This document shows positions 21,701 to 31,790 of a stretch of DNA of 64,000 bases, piece by piece. A model generated the notes under the pieces. It was not told the origin of the DNA, did no database searches, and saw nothing but the letters and a program-made list of their open reading frames with translations. The position numbers and the translations under genes were made by a program. The DNA comes from Haemonchus contortus (taxonomy: Eukaryota > Nematoda > Chromadorea > Rhabditida > Trichostrongylidae). The stretch covers positions 26,256,839 through 26,320,838 of the forward strand of contig LS997562.1 in assembly GCA_000469685.2 (NCBI GenBank), in the 5' to 3' direction. Each line of letters starts with the position of its first letter. Position 1 is the first letter of the stretch.

Positions 21701-22462
21701 GTAGAGTTGCGACGGCTTGAAACCACGGGGCATGGTCGCACGAAAGGAAACAGTAAGGTATGTTCGCTAGCGGGTCCGGGAACTTCTCCCCTAACACGGC
21801 GTCGCACACGCGGCACCCGCCGCCTATCCCAGGATTGTGATGGAAGATTGGAGCGCGGCAATTTTTGACGTAGGAAGTCCTTTAATTGTTTGAATTGGCT
21901 GGCCGCTCTTTTCAATCCCAATGCGGTCTTGATCGTCGTTCATATAGGAGGAGTCATTTTGATTAATCAAGTCTAATAAACATGAAAATTAAAAAGAAAC
22001 AGAAGAAAAAACGATAAAATCCAATGAAAAAGCAAGCCAGTCAAGGACAAATATCGCGTCCTATCGATTGGCGGAAGGCGGGGTGAGTACGGTAATTGCA
22101 GTGATATTTACCGCATGCTGCAAGGGAGAATGCCGCGATAGGGGAGAAGTTCCGTTACCCGTTCGCTAGCATGTATTTTGAAGAGCTTTTCATACTCTAT
22201 CTAACGATGCCACGAGCGTCCATTTTCGACTCCTCCTTCCCTAGTTATGATCTCTAGAAGTCATCGCTAACATTTTGTCCGAGGACTTATGGCTCAACCT
22301 AATAATAATATAGAATCATACAATCTTAAACCGGAAATGAGGAGTGATTCGAATGTTATAAAAGGTGTCAAGAAGCATAACATCGCTAACCTGGCAGAAT
22401 GCGGCAAACCACAGCTGGGCGTGTAATATGAGGTCCTTCATGATCCAATCTGGAACGCCGTC
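6734..22462 (-). CDS. Cuticlin-like ZP-domain type I transmembrane protein, 15 exons, 589 residues
   Basis: Exons (minus strand): 22462-22391 (ATG 22441), 18644-18526, 17846-17720, 17647-17505, 17450-17290, 16661-16583, 15806-15638, 15504-15427, 13296-13221, 11620-11457, 10130-10067, 9943-9803, 9740-9648, 7117-6973, 6893-6734; all junctions agree in phase. Residues 1-17 form a short signal peptide. ZP-N: NEVVGTPEVQC, NIYVKGHYGVDGC, then FHPHFMTKVDRAYNVRCFY (115-133). ZP-C: LVHRWDC, RYGILVRNC (202-210), IIDDRGC (to 228), AFVFPD, FQCQVQIC and PPNC. After an acidic Ser/Thr-rich linker comes RSGRR (459-463), a minimal RxxR furin-type site, then a helix about 507-531 and a tail ending SMATRNY. ZP proteins polymerise in apical matrix or cuticle after cleavage at such a site. 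Weak points: donors GTTAGC, GTTCGT, GTAGAT, and linking the first exon across 3.7 kb. Confidence 0.82.
7222..7527. mobile_element. TIR-A family MITE, short copy
   Basis: Left end AAGGCACAGTGCACGATAA, right end AACGTGAAGTGTGCCTTTAA. Inside it carries the same motifs (TATTCGTTCTAGGACCCAC, CAATCAGCTGATCGCC) as the copies at 10163 and 29769, so it is a deleted relative. It lies in the ZP gene intron between exons at 9648 and 7117. Confidence 0.7.
7602..7805. mobile_element. Foldback-type inverted repeat element, copy 1
   Basis: The arm at 7602-7682 (GGCGAAGTGCGTGGTGATTT ... GGCGCCTATCACTGG) is the near reverse complement of 7729-7805. Similar arms occur at 9092-9335 and 40381-40450, which shows a repeated family rather than a local hairpin. 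Confidence 0.7.
8001..8026. repeat. Right end of a TIR-A element
   Basis: AATATCGTGAACTGTGCCTTTAA matches the right terminus of the TIR-A family. The matching left end is missing or overwritten by the foldback element at 7602-7805. Confidence 0.6.
8418..8805. mobile_element. MITE with 17-bp TIRs and 9-bp target duplication, copy 1
   Basis: Ends GGGTCCGGGAACTTCTC and (inverted) GGGAAACGGAACTTCTC, flanked by the direct repeat GAGTATGAG at 8409-8417 and 8806-8814. A second copy at 21772-22160 is almost identical. A 9-bp duplication is typical of Mutator-like transposons, so this is probably a Mutator-type MITE; no transposase is present. Confidence 0.82.
9092..9335. mobile_element. Foldback-type inverted repeat element, copy 2
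   Basis: GGACCATTCGTGCGATTC at the left end is mirrored by GAATCGCACGAATGGTCC at the right end. The right arm also holds GGCGCCAGAGCCGTTCGAGT, the motif shared with copy 1. Located in a ZP-gene intron. Confidence 0.72.
10163..10829. mobile_element. TIR-A family MITE, long subfamily
   Basis: Left end CACGGTTCACGATAAAAATG (degenerate), right end AATTATCGTGAACTGAGCCT followed by TTAA. The inside (TACTCAGTGGCGCCCAAGGA, CTATTCGTTCTAAGACCCAC) matches the copy at 29769-30418. Located in the ZP intron between exons at 11457 and 10130. Confidence 0.75.
12116..12292 (-). repeat. tRNA-derived SINE-like repeat, copy A
   Basis: On the minus strand a GC-rich head with a promoter-like stretch is followed by a conserved body (ACCAAGCCCTCCATCCCTTC, TTGTTGGTGTCAGACTTAGC, AAAGCACTGACCTG). 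Copy B at 19763-20045 shares head and body. The box-B-like GGTTCAAAT is seen in copy B only. It lies in an intron of the ZP gene. Confidence 0.5.
13815..14690 (+). pseudogene. RTE-type LINE reverse transcriptase remnant
   Basis: The plus strand reads through a decayed RT: GDPDDIGNYPPICLL then YKPSTRVFLNRFSEIL near 13844-13930 (the 'NYRPICLLSV.YK..TRV' block of RTE elements), EAVIEDSGKQGIPTQY and FYKKFLNAKRKVCQGSTISL near 14100-14260, then SRRKSVAWEAFENIEGVLKK and RFWAHHFD near 14580-14670. Several frameshifts and stops separate the blocks; the catalytic FADD block is lost. It lies antisense inside the intron between ZP exons at 15427 and 13296. Confidence 0.75.
14815..14838. repeat. Solo right end of a piggyBac-like MITE
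   Basis: CCCATTGTCGTCAAAGGGTTAA matches the right terminus of the TTAA-flanked element at 29523-29764. No left end is visible nearby. Confidence 0.55.
16361..16376 (+). repeat. C16 homopolymer run
   Basis: Sixteen consecutive C at 16361-16376, in a ZP-gene intron, close to the gene's exon at 16583-16661. Confidence 0.9.
16782..17182 (+). other. Cluster of exon-like blocks antisense to the ZP gene
   Basis: Inside the 628-base ZP intron between exons at 17290 and 16661, the plus strand shows three blocks ending at good donors: one from 16782 (after TTGCAG) to 16850 (CAG/GTAAGA), one ending near 17052 (GTT/GTAAGT), and 17105 (after TTTTTAG) to 17182 (AAT/GTAAGT). The last two are separated by a 52-base, intron-like piece. 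The region is more GC-rich than its surroundings. No frame combination gives a protein I recognise, so this may be a nested antisense gene or chance. Confidence 0.25.
19763..20045 (-). repeat. tRNA-derived SINE-like repeat, copy B
   Basis: On the minus strand: a GTGGCGCACTG box-A-like start, CACGGGTTCAAAT (box-B-like), then the body shared with copy A (CCAACCAAGCTTTCCATCAT, TTGGTAACAGACGCATCTG, AAAACACTAACTGCTACACC). A weaker relative may lie at 20490-20700. Located in the first intron of the ZP gene. Confidence 0.5.
21350..21733 (-). pseudogene. Mariner transposase, N-terminal DNA-binding half only
   Basis: Starts MPRGFKPSQLYLRNTILLLF and covers the first helix-turn-helix (CTIHKWHTKL) up to the 'GDRP..GRP' linker, which is broken by a frameshift near 21530 (YGDRPELRW in one frame, TSMELDLEVLRSQVGADPYQ in the next). 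A second frameshift follows in the second helix-turn-helix (AVTLGES). About 125 residues remain; the DDD catalytic half is missing, so the element cannot move itself. Confidence 0.8.
21772..22160. mobile_element. MITE with 17-bp TIRs, copy 2, nested in the mariner
   Basis: Nearly identical to 8418-8805, with the same ends. Flanked by the direct repeat GTTCGCTAGC at 21762-21771 and 22161-22170. It sits between the mariner's right TIR and its transposase start, so it entered after the mariner. Confidence 0.85.
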
Positions 22463-22521
22463 CTATAAAATTATTGATTATTATAGCATGCTGCGTTAGC
22501 TATGCCCCAGTTTCGTTTTCT

Positions 22522-23033
22522 AAAGTCACAGTTCACGATAATTTTGAGTTGCATTTTTCAGGCTGAAAAATGAATGTCGAAGAATGAAAAAAGTTGATGT
22601 AAAGCGGTACATCGGTGGCGAAAAAAAGCGAGAAATACGCCAAGCTTTTTAAAAGTATTGAAAGTGGGAGGTTGCACGAGGTCAACGCGACAGGAATAGC
22701 ATGTAAAAAGTGTTTGGGCGAGTTTCAAATTGCTCTTAACGTGCAAGGAGCTGACAACAGGAAACCATAACTGTCCAAGATTGCCTTTCACTGTCGCTAT
22801 GGGTGATGACAAGTTCCTTAAACTTCGCACATTGGTCCTCTTATGAATGGTGCAGCCTCTACAAAGCCGTTGAAACTCGTCCACTAGAGGTGTGGCCCAC
22901 TCGATGCAATCTCATGTGCGTCATTGTGCCCTATCCAGGACGTTTTTCGCGCTTATAACGACAGGTATGGGAGCCACGAATTCATAGTCAAAGAAATTCT
23001 CGAGGACCATTTTTATCGTGAACTGTGCCTTTA
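22522..23033. mobile_element. TIR-A family MITE, copy 2
   Basis: Left end AAAGTCACAGTTCACGATAA, right end TTATCGTGAACTGTGCCTTTAA. The inside matches 6002-6523. It begins 60 bases upstream of the first ZP-gene exon (which starts at 22462 on the minus strand), so it lies in that gene's presumed promoter. Confidence 0.8.
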
Positions 23034-23873
23034 AGTCCACCACATTACTCTTCGGGAGCTGTTCCTATCGCCTCAACATCTCACAGATTAATTGTCATGC
23101 CCACTCCTACATTACTGTGCGGTAATGAGGAAAAAATCGAAGTATGAAGGCAAAGAGTGGAAGAAAACCACGAAATATTAATGGAAGATCATGTCACCCA
23201 AAAAAGAAAGCTAGAAATTTGGCTGGTAGTCATTAGTACTCTTGAATGGTTGAGCAAGAGATACTCCTGCAAGGGATTTAAGAATACATGAGTTTAAAAT
23301 TTTGCCAGTCTACAAGTATTCTTAAGGAATTCTTCGAAAATGGTCTCATTCTAAAGAGAAAAGTGAAATAAAAAAGCATATAAAGAAAAATAGAATGAGA
23401 GCATCAGAACAGTTTGCTGTCAGTAAAAGTAGCGCAGACTCGCAATAAATAACAAACTGACTGATCGCTCGTGAAGTGATACCAAACTTGAAGCAAGCCC
23501 AAACGCCTATCCCGAAGCTGGGTTGTATAGGAAGCGGACTCTCTTTGAATTCCTCCCTCATCGATGACTCAAATGTTAGGTTGAAGCTGGAGTTGCCCAC
23601 GTTCCGCGAGTGCAGGCTCGCTTTTTTTGTCATAAAAAGGTTCAATGTTAGTCCAAGATTCGTTTGAACTCATGAACGTAGCTTATCGAGCTCTACAACA
23701 TTTCACTTTGAAATCTAAAAAAAAATTAAGTCCCTGCAGGAGGTTCGTGGCCAACTTGATCATCAAACCAAACTACATGTCAGCAAAGCATATTGTCGAT
23801 TCACGAAAATCAGTGCTAATAATTGTACAGATGCCACCCTGTGATCAGAGCGTGGCCTTGTTTCCATTTCCAG

Positions 23874-24212
23874 CGTTATTCTGCAACGACCCATCTAAAA
23901 AGCTCTGGACAGTTTGGTACGATTCACGTGATCGACGTAGGGAATGGAACGGTATGCACGGGTGTGAAGTGGATCACCGCAATGGGTGCTTTCAGAGTTC
24001 AACGACGTGCATTGTTTCATCGACCGACCGATCGAGCGACCGACGGTGTTGCTGGCTACGTGTTGACAAACTTGACATCGATGGATACCGCTCACACCGT
24101 CCTGAACAATCTGTCCTGCGTTGTCGACACGAGGCTGTTAGTTGGTCGTCGGCCGTCGGTAAAACAGTGTGTGTCGTTCGACTCTGCACCCAATGGCTTG
24201 AAACACCAGCAG
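23874..24212 (+). CDS. Possible isolated internal exon, unassigned
   Basis: After a good acceptor (TTTCCATTTCCAG) 113 codons stay open and end at CAG/GTATTT. The translation (starts RYSATTHLKSSGQFGTIHVI) contains several Cys and Asn-X-Thr sites but no domain I know. The other strand is also open over part of it, and the block is GC-richer than its surroundings. No partner exons were found. Confidence 0.22.
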
Positions 24213-27200
24213 GTATTTTTTCAGGACCGAGCAAACGTCTTACTTTCGCCCAAAATGTGCGACGATTAGGTGGATCGAACCTGCCGCCAGCACAAGGATG
24301 ATTGACAAGTGAAGAACCTGAGACCGAAAATTGAAGGGAAGCCAAATTCTGGTCAAGGGATAAATCAATGTATCACACTTGCAAAATAATTTGTAATGCA
24401 GTGATCTAATTTGGTTTGGTAAGGAAATAAGAGCTGCTATTAGTGTATGGAGGGTATTGGAAACTAGGGCTACATAGGAGAAGAAACGCCAGCTTGCAAT
24501 TAATTAGTCGGCCTCTAAATACGTGCGGAGCCCTTTCTACAGTCCTGGATCGTGTCTGGACTCCATCGCCTTTCTCTAAGACAGCCTAACACCTCTTCAG
24601 AATATGTAGTGAAGATTCCTCAAAACTAGTCCAAAACGGATGTTCACTACATTTTTTTTTATGTATTGTTCAGAGTATGAAGGTCAAGACCAATGATACA
24701 GCCAACGTCCAGAATACCTGACTTTTCACGATTCTAAAACAAAAAGGAACGAAAAACACGAACATCCAGAACTCTTCACGGCGAATGAATATCGATGTTT
24801 AATGTATAGATTTAATATTTCTCAAAAAAAAATGTGAACTAGAAAATAAGCGACGGTATGAAAACCTTGTGGCACCCCCACATTTCAACTCTTAGTTTGG
24901 AGAATTCAATACCAACAGTACCAAAAAGATAAGTCGGATCTCCTCAAAAGCATGACCAACAACTTGAGAAGTACGCATTGTTCCGAAAGGTGTGGTGGGT
25001 TACTAAGCTCAGAGAACACACAAAGGAGAACACAAATTCTTTCATTCAAAGCTTCTTGTTGGATATGTTGGAACATAAGTAAGGTGCGGTTGAATGTGAA
25101 TAAAGTATAGAAAAATTTTCCCTAAGTAGAGGATTGGGTTGGCGAACATCATGGACTTCGAAACCGCGGCTCACACCGAGTCATGGCTGGGAATGACTGT
25201 CATTATTCACGCTTTATGCGAATCGAACTCCGGGAAGCGGAACCACTCTGTTGCGCTGTATTACAAATTCAATTCAAAGTTGAAAATCAGACCAATCCAA
25301 TGACTTGTGGGAAGTTCCAGATTTACAATCAACAAATTGTTCTAGGTTTATATTACAGTCCTTCAGAGAATCTAACGATTCTCCACGGAACAAACCCTGC
25401 AGAGAACTGAATAAAAACATGTGTGGTAAAGCGTCGCCTTGGTGGAAGGAGACTTTTACAAAAGGCTACTGGATGTTCCTGCTTCGTTGCTGTTTCCAAA
25501 TGATTCAGCTGGGTACAGCAGATTACAGTAACTCCCTTCCAGTCCTACCAGCAACAGAGCATTATCTTTAGTGAATAAATTTCGGTGTTGAAGTGGTTAG
25601 AGGCAACTCAATGGGATCACTCCAATATCGTTTCCGCTAGGCGTTATCGCATCCAAACCATTTCTCATCTCCACTTATTGAGCCTTTCAGGAAAATGTGA
25701 TTTTCGTAAGGTCTAAAGAACTAATCATACACGGAACGCAGAATGAACTTGTTCCGCTCGCTCCGTCTGTGAGGTATTCAAACATTAAGATGACCAACAA
25801 AACCAAGTTTCATTAAATGGCCGTGAGTAGTCGAACTTTGAACATTGAGGCTTTTGACTTTCTCTCGACTGGTACTCGTTTCGACTACGATATTATCTGG
25901 CCGTTATCGCTGCCTCCGCAGAGTCGCACTCTTGCCTTCCGGGTAGAACAAAATCGTTAGATGTCGAAATTACCCTTGATGTCCCCCACTATTACACCTA
26001 CCCTACACAAACGGAACACAAGCATCCTTAACACTGTTGACGGAAATAAACGGGGATGCTCACTCCCCCTGGGAATACGCAAATTATTCGGTTTGAAGCA
26101 AAGATTTTTTGAAAAGAGTTGATAAACAAAGTGCATTGAAAATCGTCGTGAATTTCCTGTACACCCCTATATGAATTGTATAAATGTATTTTCTTATTTG
26201 TTTACTTTATTAATATTTTAACACTTGTATATGTTTACACATGGATCCTTTATTTCGTTCCTGAAATGACTACATAGTCATCGTTACCGTTAAACACGTA
26301 ACCTGCAGTTTATACTCCCTGAATGGAAACTGGGTGAATGGCGAGTTTCAAGATATGCCCTAAATCTCCAAACGATTCATTTTCTATTTTTACTGTACAA
26401 ATACGATTTTTACAAATACGATTTTTTTAATACAGAAAGGTTTATGCACCGATTCAACCGCCCACAATAGCTTACTGTCGACCAGTGCTGTTTTGTGATC
26501 CCATCTATGGTTGACACAACTCGACAGATAAGGAGAAGGAGGATTCCATTGGGTTTCTCATAACTCGATGAGATTCGAGTGGAAACGAAAATGTCACTGG
26601 TAAATGTGTAAATGTAAGAAGACAAGATGTGCAAACCATAGGTAATGGTAATCCTCATTATTCAGATGTCTCATTAAGCATAATTTTTAACTTTCCTCCC
26701 CAAATTTCATGTGAGGGTGGTAAAGAGGTCACTTAGCGCTGAGCCGGCATGGCAAAGAACTGGCGCGGCCAAGTGACCTCATCAACACAGCTGGCTAAAC
26801 AAAATATTAGGTGTGTGTGCGCGCATGTGCGATGAGAAAAACACACATTAGGATAGTCAAGGATGGCTCTTATAAGCCGATGAGTAGATGGGAACGGTAC
26901 AATACCAAGGGATTACGCGACACATTAACTGGGGATTTCGAAGACCAGGCGCGAACTACTGAAATGGGAAGAATTGCAATTGCGACATATATTCACTTCT
27001 GCAGGTTTATCCCATAAATCACAAGTTACCCGAAAATCAATCGTATGGATCTAATATAGTTACGTAGGGCGAACTAGAACAAGTTTTCTTGATGAATTAC
27101 AATCTAAGAAGAATAGAAACCTTACAATAACAGTAATGCATTCAAAATGGTGTTCTGAGTTAGTGTATAACGTAGCAACGGAGAGAGTAGCGTTACTTGT

Positions 27201-29518
27201 AGTATACTTGTCTTGAAATGGATTTCTATCCCAATTAAAGGAAACGCCTCATTACCCCTCAGATTATTTGATTCGGTTCTAATCACTCTGTATCTCTTTT
27301 GCATACAATTAGAATCGCAATCACAATCGTGTTATCCCTGAATCGGAACGGTGATTTGCAAAGTCATTATGACATCTTCCAGAAGAGGTCTGCACAGCGC
27401 CAAAGTGAAACGACATCCATTCTATCACAATCTCATCGTTTTCAGTGATCAACACTACCTATGCCCCCGATGCAGGGCTTGTACTGGAACTGGAAAGCTA
27501 TATGTGAGAAAACTGCATAGACGTGAGACGGGAGCTCGAACTAGCTAACAGCTATACCTTCTGCTCTCCTAAAATGCTATTATGGAACCGTATCTCCAAT
27601 GCACACTACATACCACGCCGCCTAGGCCATCGCTTCATATCCTACAAAGTTCTCTCCCAGAATGATATCAATAACCACGAATGCCGCTTTCTCTTCTGGT
27701 GTTCAGCATAATCTGGAGCGCACCGAATTGCTGACGGACGATATTGGAGTGAGACTTTAATTTATGCAATTTCATGATTGAGCTCCCCTAGTTCAGTAGC
27801 AAGAAGGATAAAAGAGGAGGAATGAATGTTTGTCAATCTCAAAACGTTTTGTATGAAGAGTTTTCTGCATCTTGTGCATAGAAGATGAAGATCGATGGAA
27901 TGTAGAGGGAAAAAATAGAGAAATAAAAAGGCTACTGCGCATTCGACTCACGAAATTTAGTGGTTATGAAAAAAAGGTGCCCTACTGAATCCATTGAATA
28001 TTCAGTAAATCCCTAAGTGGTGACATTCAACAATTTCCAATCCTTGCCCCAATCAGATCTATTTTACATCAGGCTGACCCTGTCACTTGCAAAGGCAGTG
28101 AAATACGCTATGAAATCGCAAAAGGGCCCCGTGAGTGCTCCTAAAAATCGCTGGAAAACATAGAATGTAATGATTGGAAGATGAAGATTCGAATAGGCTA
28201 CTGGAAACACTTTTCAGGGTTTCTTGAAATGGATGTAATTGATAGAAAGACATTTAAGTGTTTGTCGTTATGAGACCAACGCGAATATGGTCCGTCTATC
28301 GACAGTCTTAACAATGGCTGCTATTCAACCGAGCCACCATATTTGTATACCGCGAGTACGTTGGTGTCCCAGTCTATGAGGTCTCTCCCTAAGCACTCGT
28401 ACTCCATCTACACACACAATGGGATCGGCGGTAATGGCAGAGCACTAGAATCATATGTATGAAATTGAGATTAATCGTATTCATGGGTAAAAGCAATTGA
28501 AATTGCAATTCTGAATGGCCACTAATCTGTTCCGGTAGTCCAGGCCACAATATTTGAATTACGCGTGAAAGTGCATGCGTAAGAATAGTCAAAGTGGTAA
28601 AGGTGGCCCTTGCTCCGATAGACTACTTTGTGCGAATCTTGAGAGATGGCAGGTACAAATGTCAATGCCTGTATTGTGATAGCTCAAGTGATAGGCTATC
28701 AGTACAGACCGGTAGCCATATGAAAATTCAAGTTCGTGTTTTTTCTTCCTTGGATTCATTTTCAAGTGGAAAGCAATAATCTCTGGTTTACTCCACTGAA
28801 AAGTTGTGTTCCACCGCTCTATGATCAGTGAAGGAAATGATCAAAACATTAGAAGGTTTGAAAAGCAGCAGGAATAAGGAAGAAAGCATCTCGTAAAATA
28901 CCTGATTTTTGGGCTCCCTCTGGTTCTAAATTCCCTATGAGTCAGACTACAGTAAAATAACTCTCTCTAGAGCAAATTTATGAATCGAGCTATGGTAATT
29001 TCGATGAACTGTTGTTGCTCACCCTCCTTAGTTGGTATTAGGTACCAAGCAATGATCATAGTAGTAAAAGTGGCTTAGTAGTGGTGGCACGTGGTTCACT
29101 AAAACAACTCTCAATTGTTGACAACGACAGCTTTGGCCGATATCTACCGTAATTATAATCTAGTACTTCCTATCTTTTGGACGACCTCGAACGATTAGTG
29201 ACCAGCAAAAAGCCGTCAAGGAGATTTTCGAGATAAGTAATGCAATTTCAAGCATGGCATTCATTACAAAAAAATCACCACACCGATATTTTGATTGAAT
29301 GATAATTAAAACAATTTTTTCGCTTCTCTTTCAACCTCATTTTCCTCGAACCTTGATCGCTATTTGACGTAATACATATTTTGTTTTTATTATATAAGAA
29401 CTCTGAAAAAGATGAGAATTTATGAACAACAGAGAACAATAAGTTGATCCTGTAGGAAATGCATTTAAAATGGGCACAAAAACGAGTTTCAGGTCGGTAA
29501 AGATTTCTTCAAATGACA
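24213..29518. other. Long stretch with no firm gene
   Basis: AT-rich with scattered short open frames on both strands. An exon-like piece at 27447-27504 (after TTTTCAG, Cys pair CPRCRAC, GTGAGA donor) and an open frame at 25151-25306 cannot be linked to anything. An inverted repeat GAGGTCACTT/AAGTGACCTC lies at 26725-26780. Confidence 0.4.
26725..26780. repeat. Inverted repeat, 10-bp arms
   Basis: GAGGTCACTT at 26725-26734 and AAGTGACCTC at 26771-26780 are exact reverse complements; the GC-rich 36-base centre can pair further (AGCGC with GCGCGG). Function unknown. Confidence 0.7.
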
Positions 29519-29522
29519 TTAA

Positions 29523-29764
29523 CCCTTTGGCGACAATGGCACCAACCGGTGGGTGCCACTATTACTGGCGCATGGGGCAATGGCACCCAATTTTGGGCGG
29601 CACCATACTTTCTTGCTTCTCACCAATTGCTTGATTCAGTGAGCCAGTGAGAGAATTTTCTCCTGGGACAGTGCCAACCACCGGAGGGTGATAGTCACGC
29701 GCGTAAGGAGAGAAGCCTGGCCCAATGAGCGCGTCACGTCGGAATCCGCATTGTCGTCAAGGGG
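29523..29764. mobile_element. piggyBac-like MITE with TTAA target sites
   Basis: Ends CCCTTTGGCGACAATG and, inverted, CCCCTTGACGACAATG, flanked by TTAA at 29519-29522 and 29765-29768. CCCTTTG-type ends plus TTAA duplications point to the piggyBac superfamily. The 242-bp inside has GTGGGTGCC-type repeats and no coding frame. A solo end of the same family is at 14815. Confidence 0.78.
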
Positions 29765-29768
29765 TTAA

Positions 29769-30418
29769 AGGCACCGTTCACGATAAAAAAGGTTACTGAG
29801 TTCCTTGTTTAGAAATACTCAGCGCTCCCCATAAGTGGTAGAAGGGACCCTTTCACTCCCACTATCTCGGCGCTTAGGGCATAGTGGAAGCCCTGTTGCT
29901 GCTGTAATTGGATTTTACGCCCCTCGATCGATGTCACGTTAGACGAGTACAGTACATATTGCAACTATTCGTTCTAGGACCCACCCACAATCAGCTGATG
30001 CCAGGTGATGAGGCGATGTTTTTCTCTCATTCTTTTTTCCTCTGTTATTCTTTTTGCTGCCGCGATCCCTTATTTAATTTCCTACTCCTCGAGGCCGAAA
30101 AAGGTGAGCTACTTCGCTGTAACTAGAGTTTTTTTGTTTACTTATGTGGATGAATTCTTGCTTACCATAGTCTGTTATTCGCACCAGGACCCACACGTAC
30201 GCAGTGAGGCACATTGTATAGCTCGTCCGAACGCCCCACTCTTCTTCATTTTTCTGGTCTCATTCTCGTACAGCCGTTTTTTAACGGTTTTCCGAGGACT
30301 TTATCACTTTGGAAATACCGACTGACGCATTTTCTTCACCTTCATCGCACTATTTTCGATCTTGTTTTTCTATTTTCATCATAATCTGGATTACCCAAAA
30401 TTATCGTGAACTGCGCCA
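29769..30418. mobile_element. TIR-A family MITE, long subfamily, TTAA-flanked
   Basis: Ends AGGCACCGTTCACGATAA and TTATCGTGAACTGCGCCA, flanked by TTAA at 29765-29768 and 30419-30422. The inside matches 10163-10829. The left TTAA is shared with the neighbouring piggyBac-like MITE. The TTAA preference suggests TIR-A elements are also mobilised by a piggyBac-type transposase (inference). Confidence 0.8.
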
Positions 30419-30423
30419 TTAAA

Positions 30424-31540
30424 TCGTTGGTATTAAACCTGAAAGGGACAGCGGCAACCAAAAATAAATTTCTCATGAAGTTTTCTCGATATTTACGAAT
30501 TTTCTTCCCACCACACTGTTGCACTCCGTTAACGAAGTTTTTTTTAACCGGGCTAAAGCTCATATATGTATATTTAGGGTGAAAAAACAGCGATGTTACA
30601 GATCAATTTCTCTGGTAACCAGCAATGATGGACAAATACCTCTCCGATTCTTTTGCGAACCCACCTTCTTCGGTGAGCACTTAAAGGCAGTCACAATATG
30701 CCGACACTACGATGAAACCATATACATATGATCATGGCAAAATACTTTTCGCACAGCACTTCGAAAGTAATCGAAGGCTATGACGAAGTTGTGGAAAACC
30801 GTTGCGCCAAGCTTAGAGGAAATATCTAGCAGCCATGTAAATTTACGCACAACCATTTCATCAAAAGTAATTGAGTGTTAGCAAACGAGCACTTTCCTCA
30901 CCTTCTGAACAGCATTTCCCTTTTTGGTTTGGAGTGAAGAAGCTCGAAGCTAGTCGCACCTGAAAGACGTCACCAATAGAATTGGCGACGTCGCACAGGC
31001 ACAGTTAGCCAGCTCCGGCTTGTAGTTCGGCTAAGACTCAGACCGCTCGTATGCATCCAGTAGCACGGCCCTCGGAAAGCTCGCCCCCGTAACCTATTAC
31101 GTTGTCCCAGAAGTAAATGGAATTTTTAAAAACAGATCTCCTTCTGATTTTTAGGTTTTTTTTGGAAGTTTCAAGGTTTCCTTGCTGCCATTTGTGATTC
31201 AAAAAAAGGGAAGCCTATTTGACTTCCGTTTTTGACTGCAGGAACGATTTGAACACAAAGTATTGGAAGGGACATTCTTGGCATACTTTAATTTCGACTT
31301 CCATCCACTTCCACTTCCAGCGGCAAAAGAGCTGCTGATGTTTTCCTGAGTATATGTAAGGAATAAGGTGACAGTTCCTCATCCCAGAGCCCACATGTGG
31401 AAGCAACAGTACAAATTCCCGTTCTGGCAATTTTCACTTCAAGATAGGTCGGCCAGCAGGCACTGATGGTAATTATTTGGGAACATCGATCAAAGCTGGC
31501 CATCATGCGACTCTTGTAAGAACAGCCGAGAAGACCAACG
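30424..31540. other. Stretch without a firm gene
   Basis: One exon-like piece on the minus strand (30959-30902, acceptor GTCTTTCAG, donor GTGAGG) is isolated. Bases 31430-31540 (TTTTCACTTCAAGATAGGTC and on) resemble 13667-13790, in both cases just before an RTE fragment, so this is probably upstream RTE sequence. Confidence 0.4.
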
Positions 31541-31559
31541 CATCTACTGAAACAGTTTC

Positions 31560-31790
31560 CGAGCATGCGATTTGTAATGACCGTTGGACCGTGGCGGTCG
31601 CCGGCTAGAAACCTTGGGACGTTACCAAACGTAAGGAGGGCCGCTAGCGATCAGAACTCTTCAAGCTCTGAACGAAAGGAATGCTGTGCCTCCTGGCCCC
31701 CGAGCTAGGACGATCCGCTGGACTACTCTAGTTGAGGGACCAACTTATTGGTGGTGGAAAATGGGTTGCACACTATTATGTTACCGGCAA
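31560..31790 (+). pseudogene. RTE-type LINE, C-terminal fragment 1
   Basis: The frame at 31665-31780 reads QALNERNAVPPGPRARTIRW then TTLVEGPTYWWW, the degenerate form of the RTE C-terminal block (KALNER...VPRA.TIHW.TLARDRD.W..YW). Frames are broken upstream. Confidence 0.7.

Larger units (their letters stand above)
21145..22302 (-). mobile_element. Mariner deletion derivative with about 130-bp TIRs and a nested MITE
   Basis: Left terminus TCAGGTTGGGTTATAAGCCC (from 21145) and right terminus, inverted, TTAGGTTGAGCCATAAGTCC (ending 22302) sit next to TA dinucleotides, as for mariner. The match continues inward for about 130 bp on each side (GATGACTTCTAGAGATCATA, GGCATCGTTAGATAGAGT), far longer than usual mariner TIRs. 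Between them remain only the N-terminal transposase frame and a second element at 21772-22160. It fills part of the ZP gene's first intron. Confidence 0.8.

Noticed and set aside
23645..24301. 218-codon plus-strand frame as a single-exon gene
   Set aside because: It crosses a likely acceptor and overlaps another open frame; Arg/Ser/Cys-rich read-through of a GC-rich patch.
27447..27504. Exon-like piece with two Cys pairs
   Set aside because: No neighbouring exon with matching phase; too short to support.
30902..30959. 58-base minus-strand exon with good splice signals
   Set aside because: Isolated, ambiguous frame, next to RTE debris.
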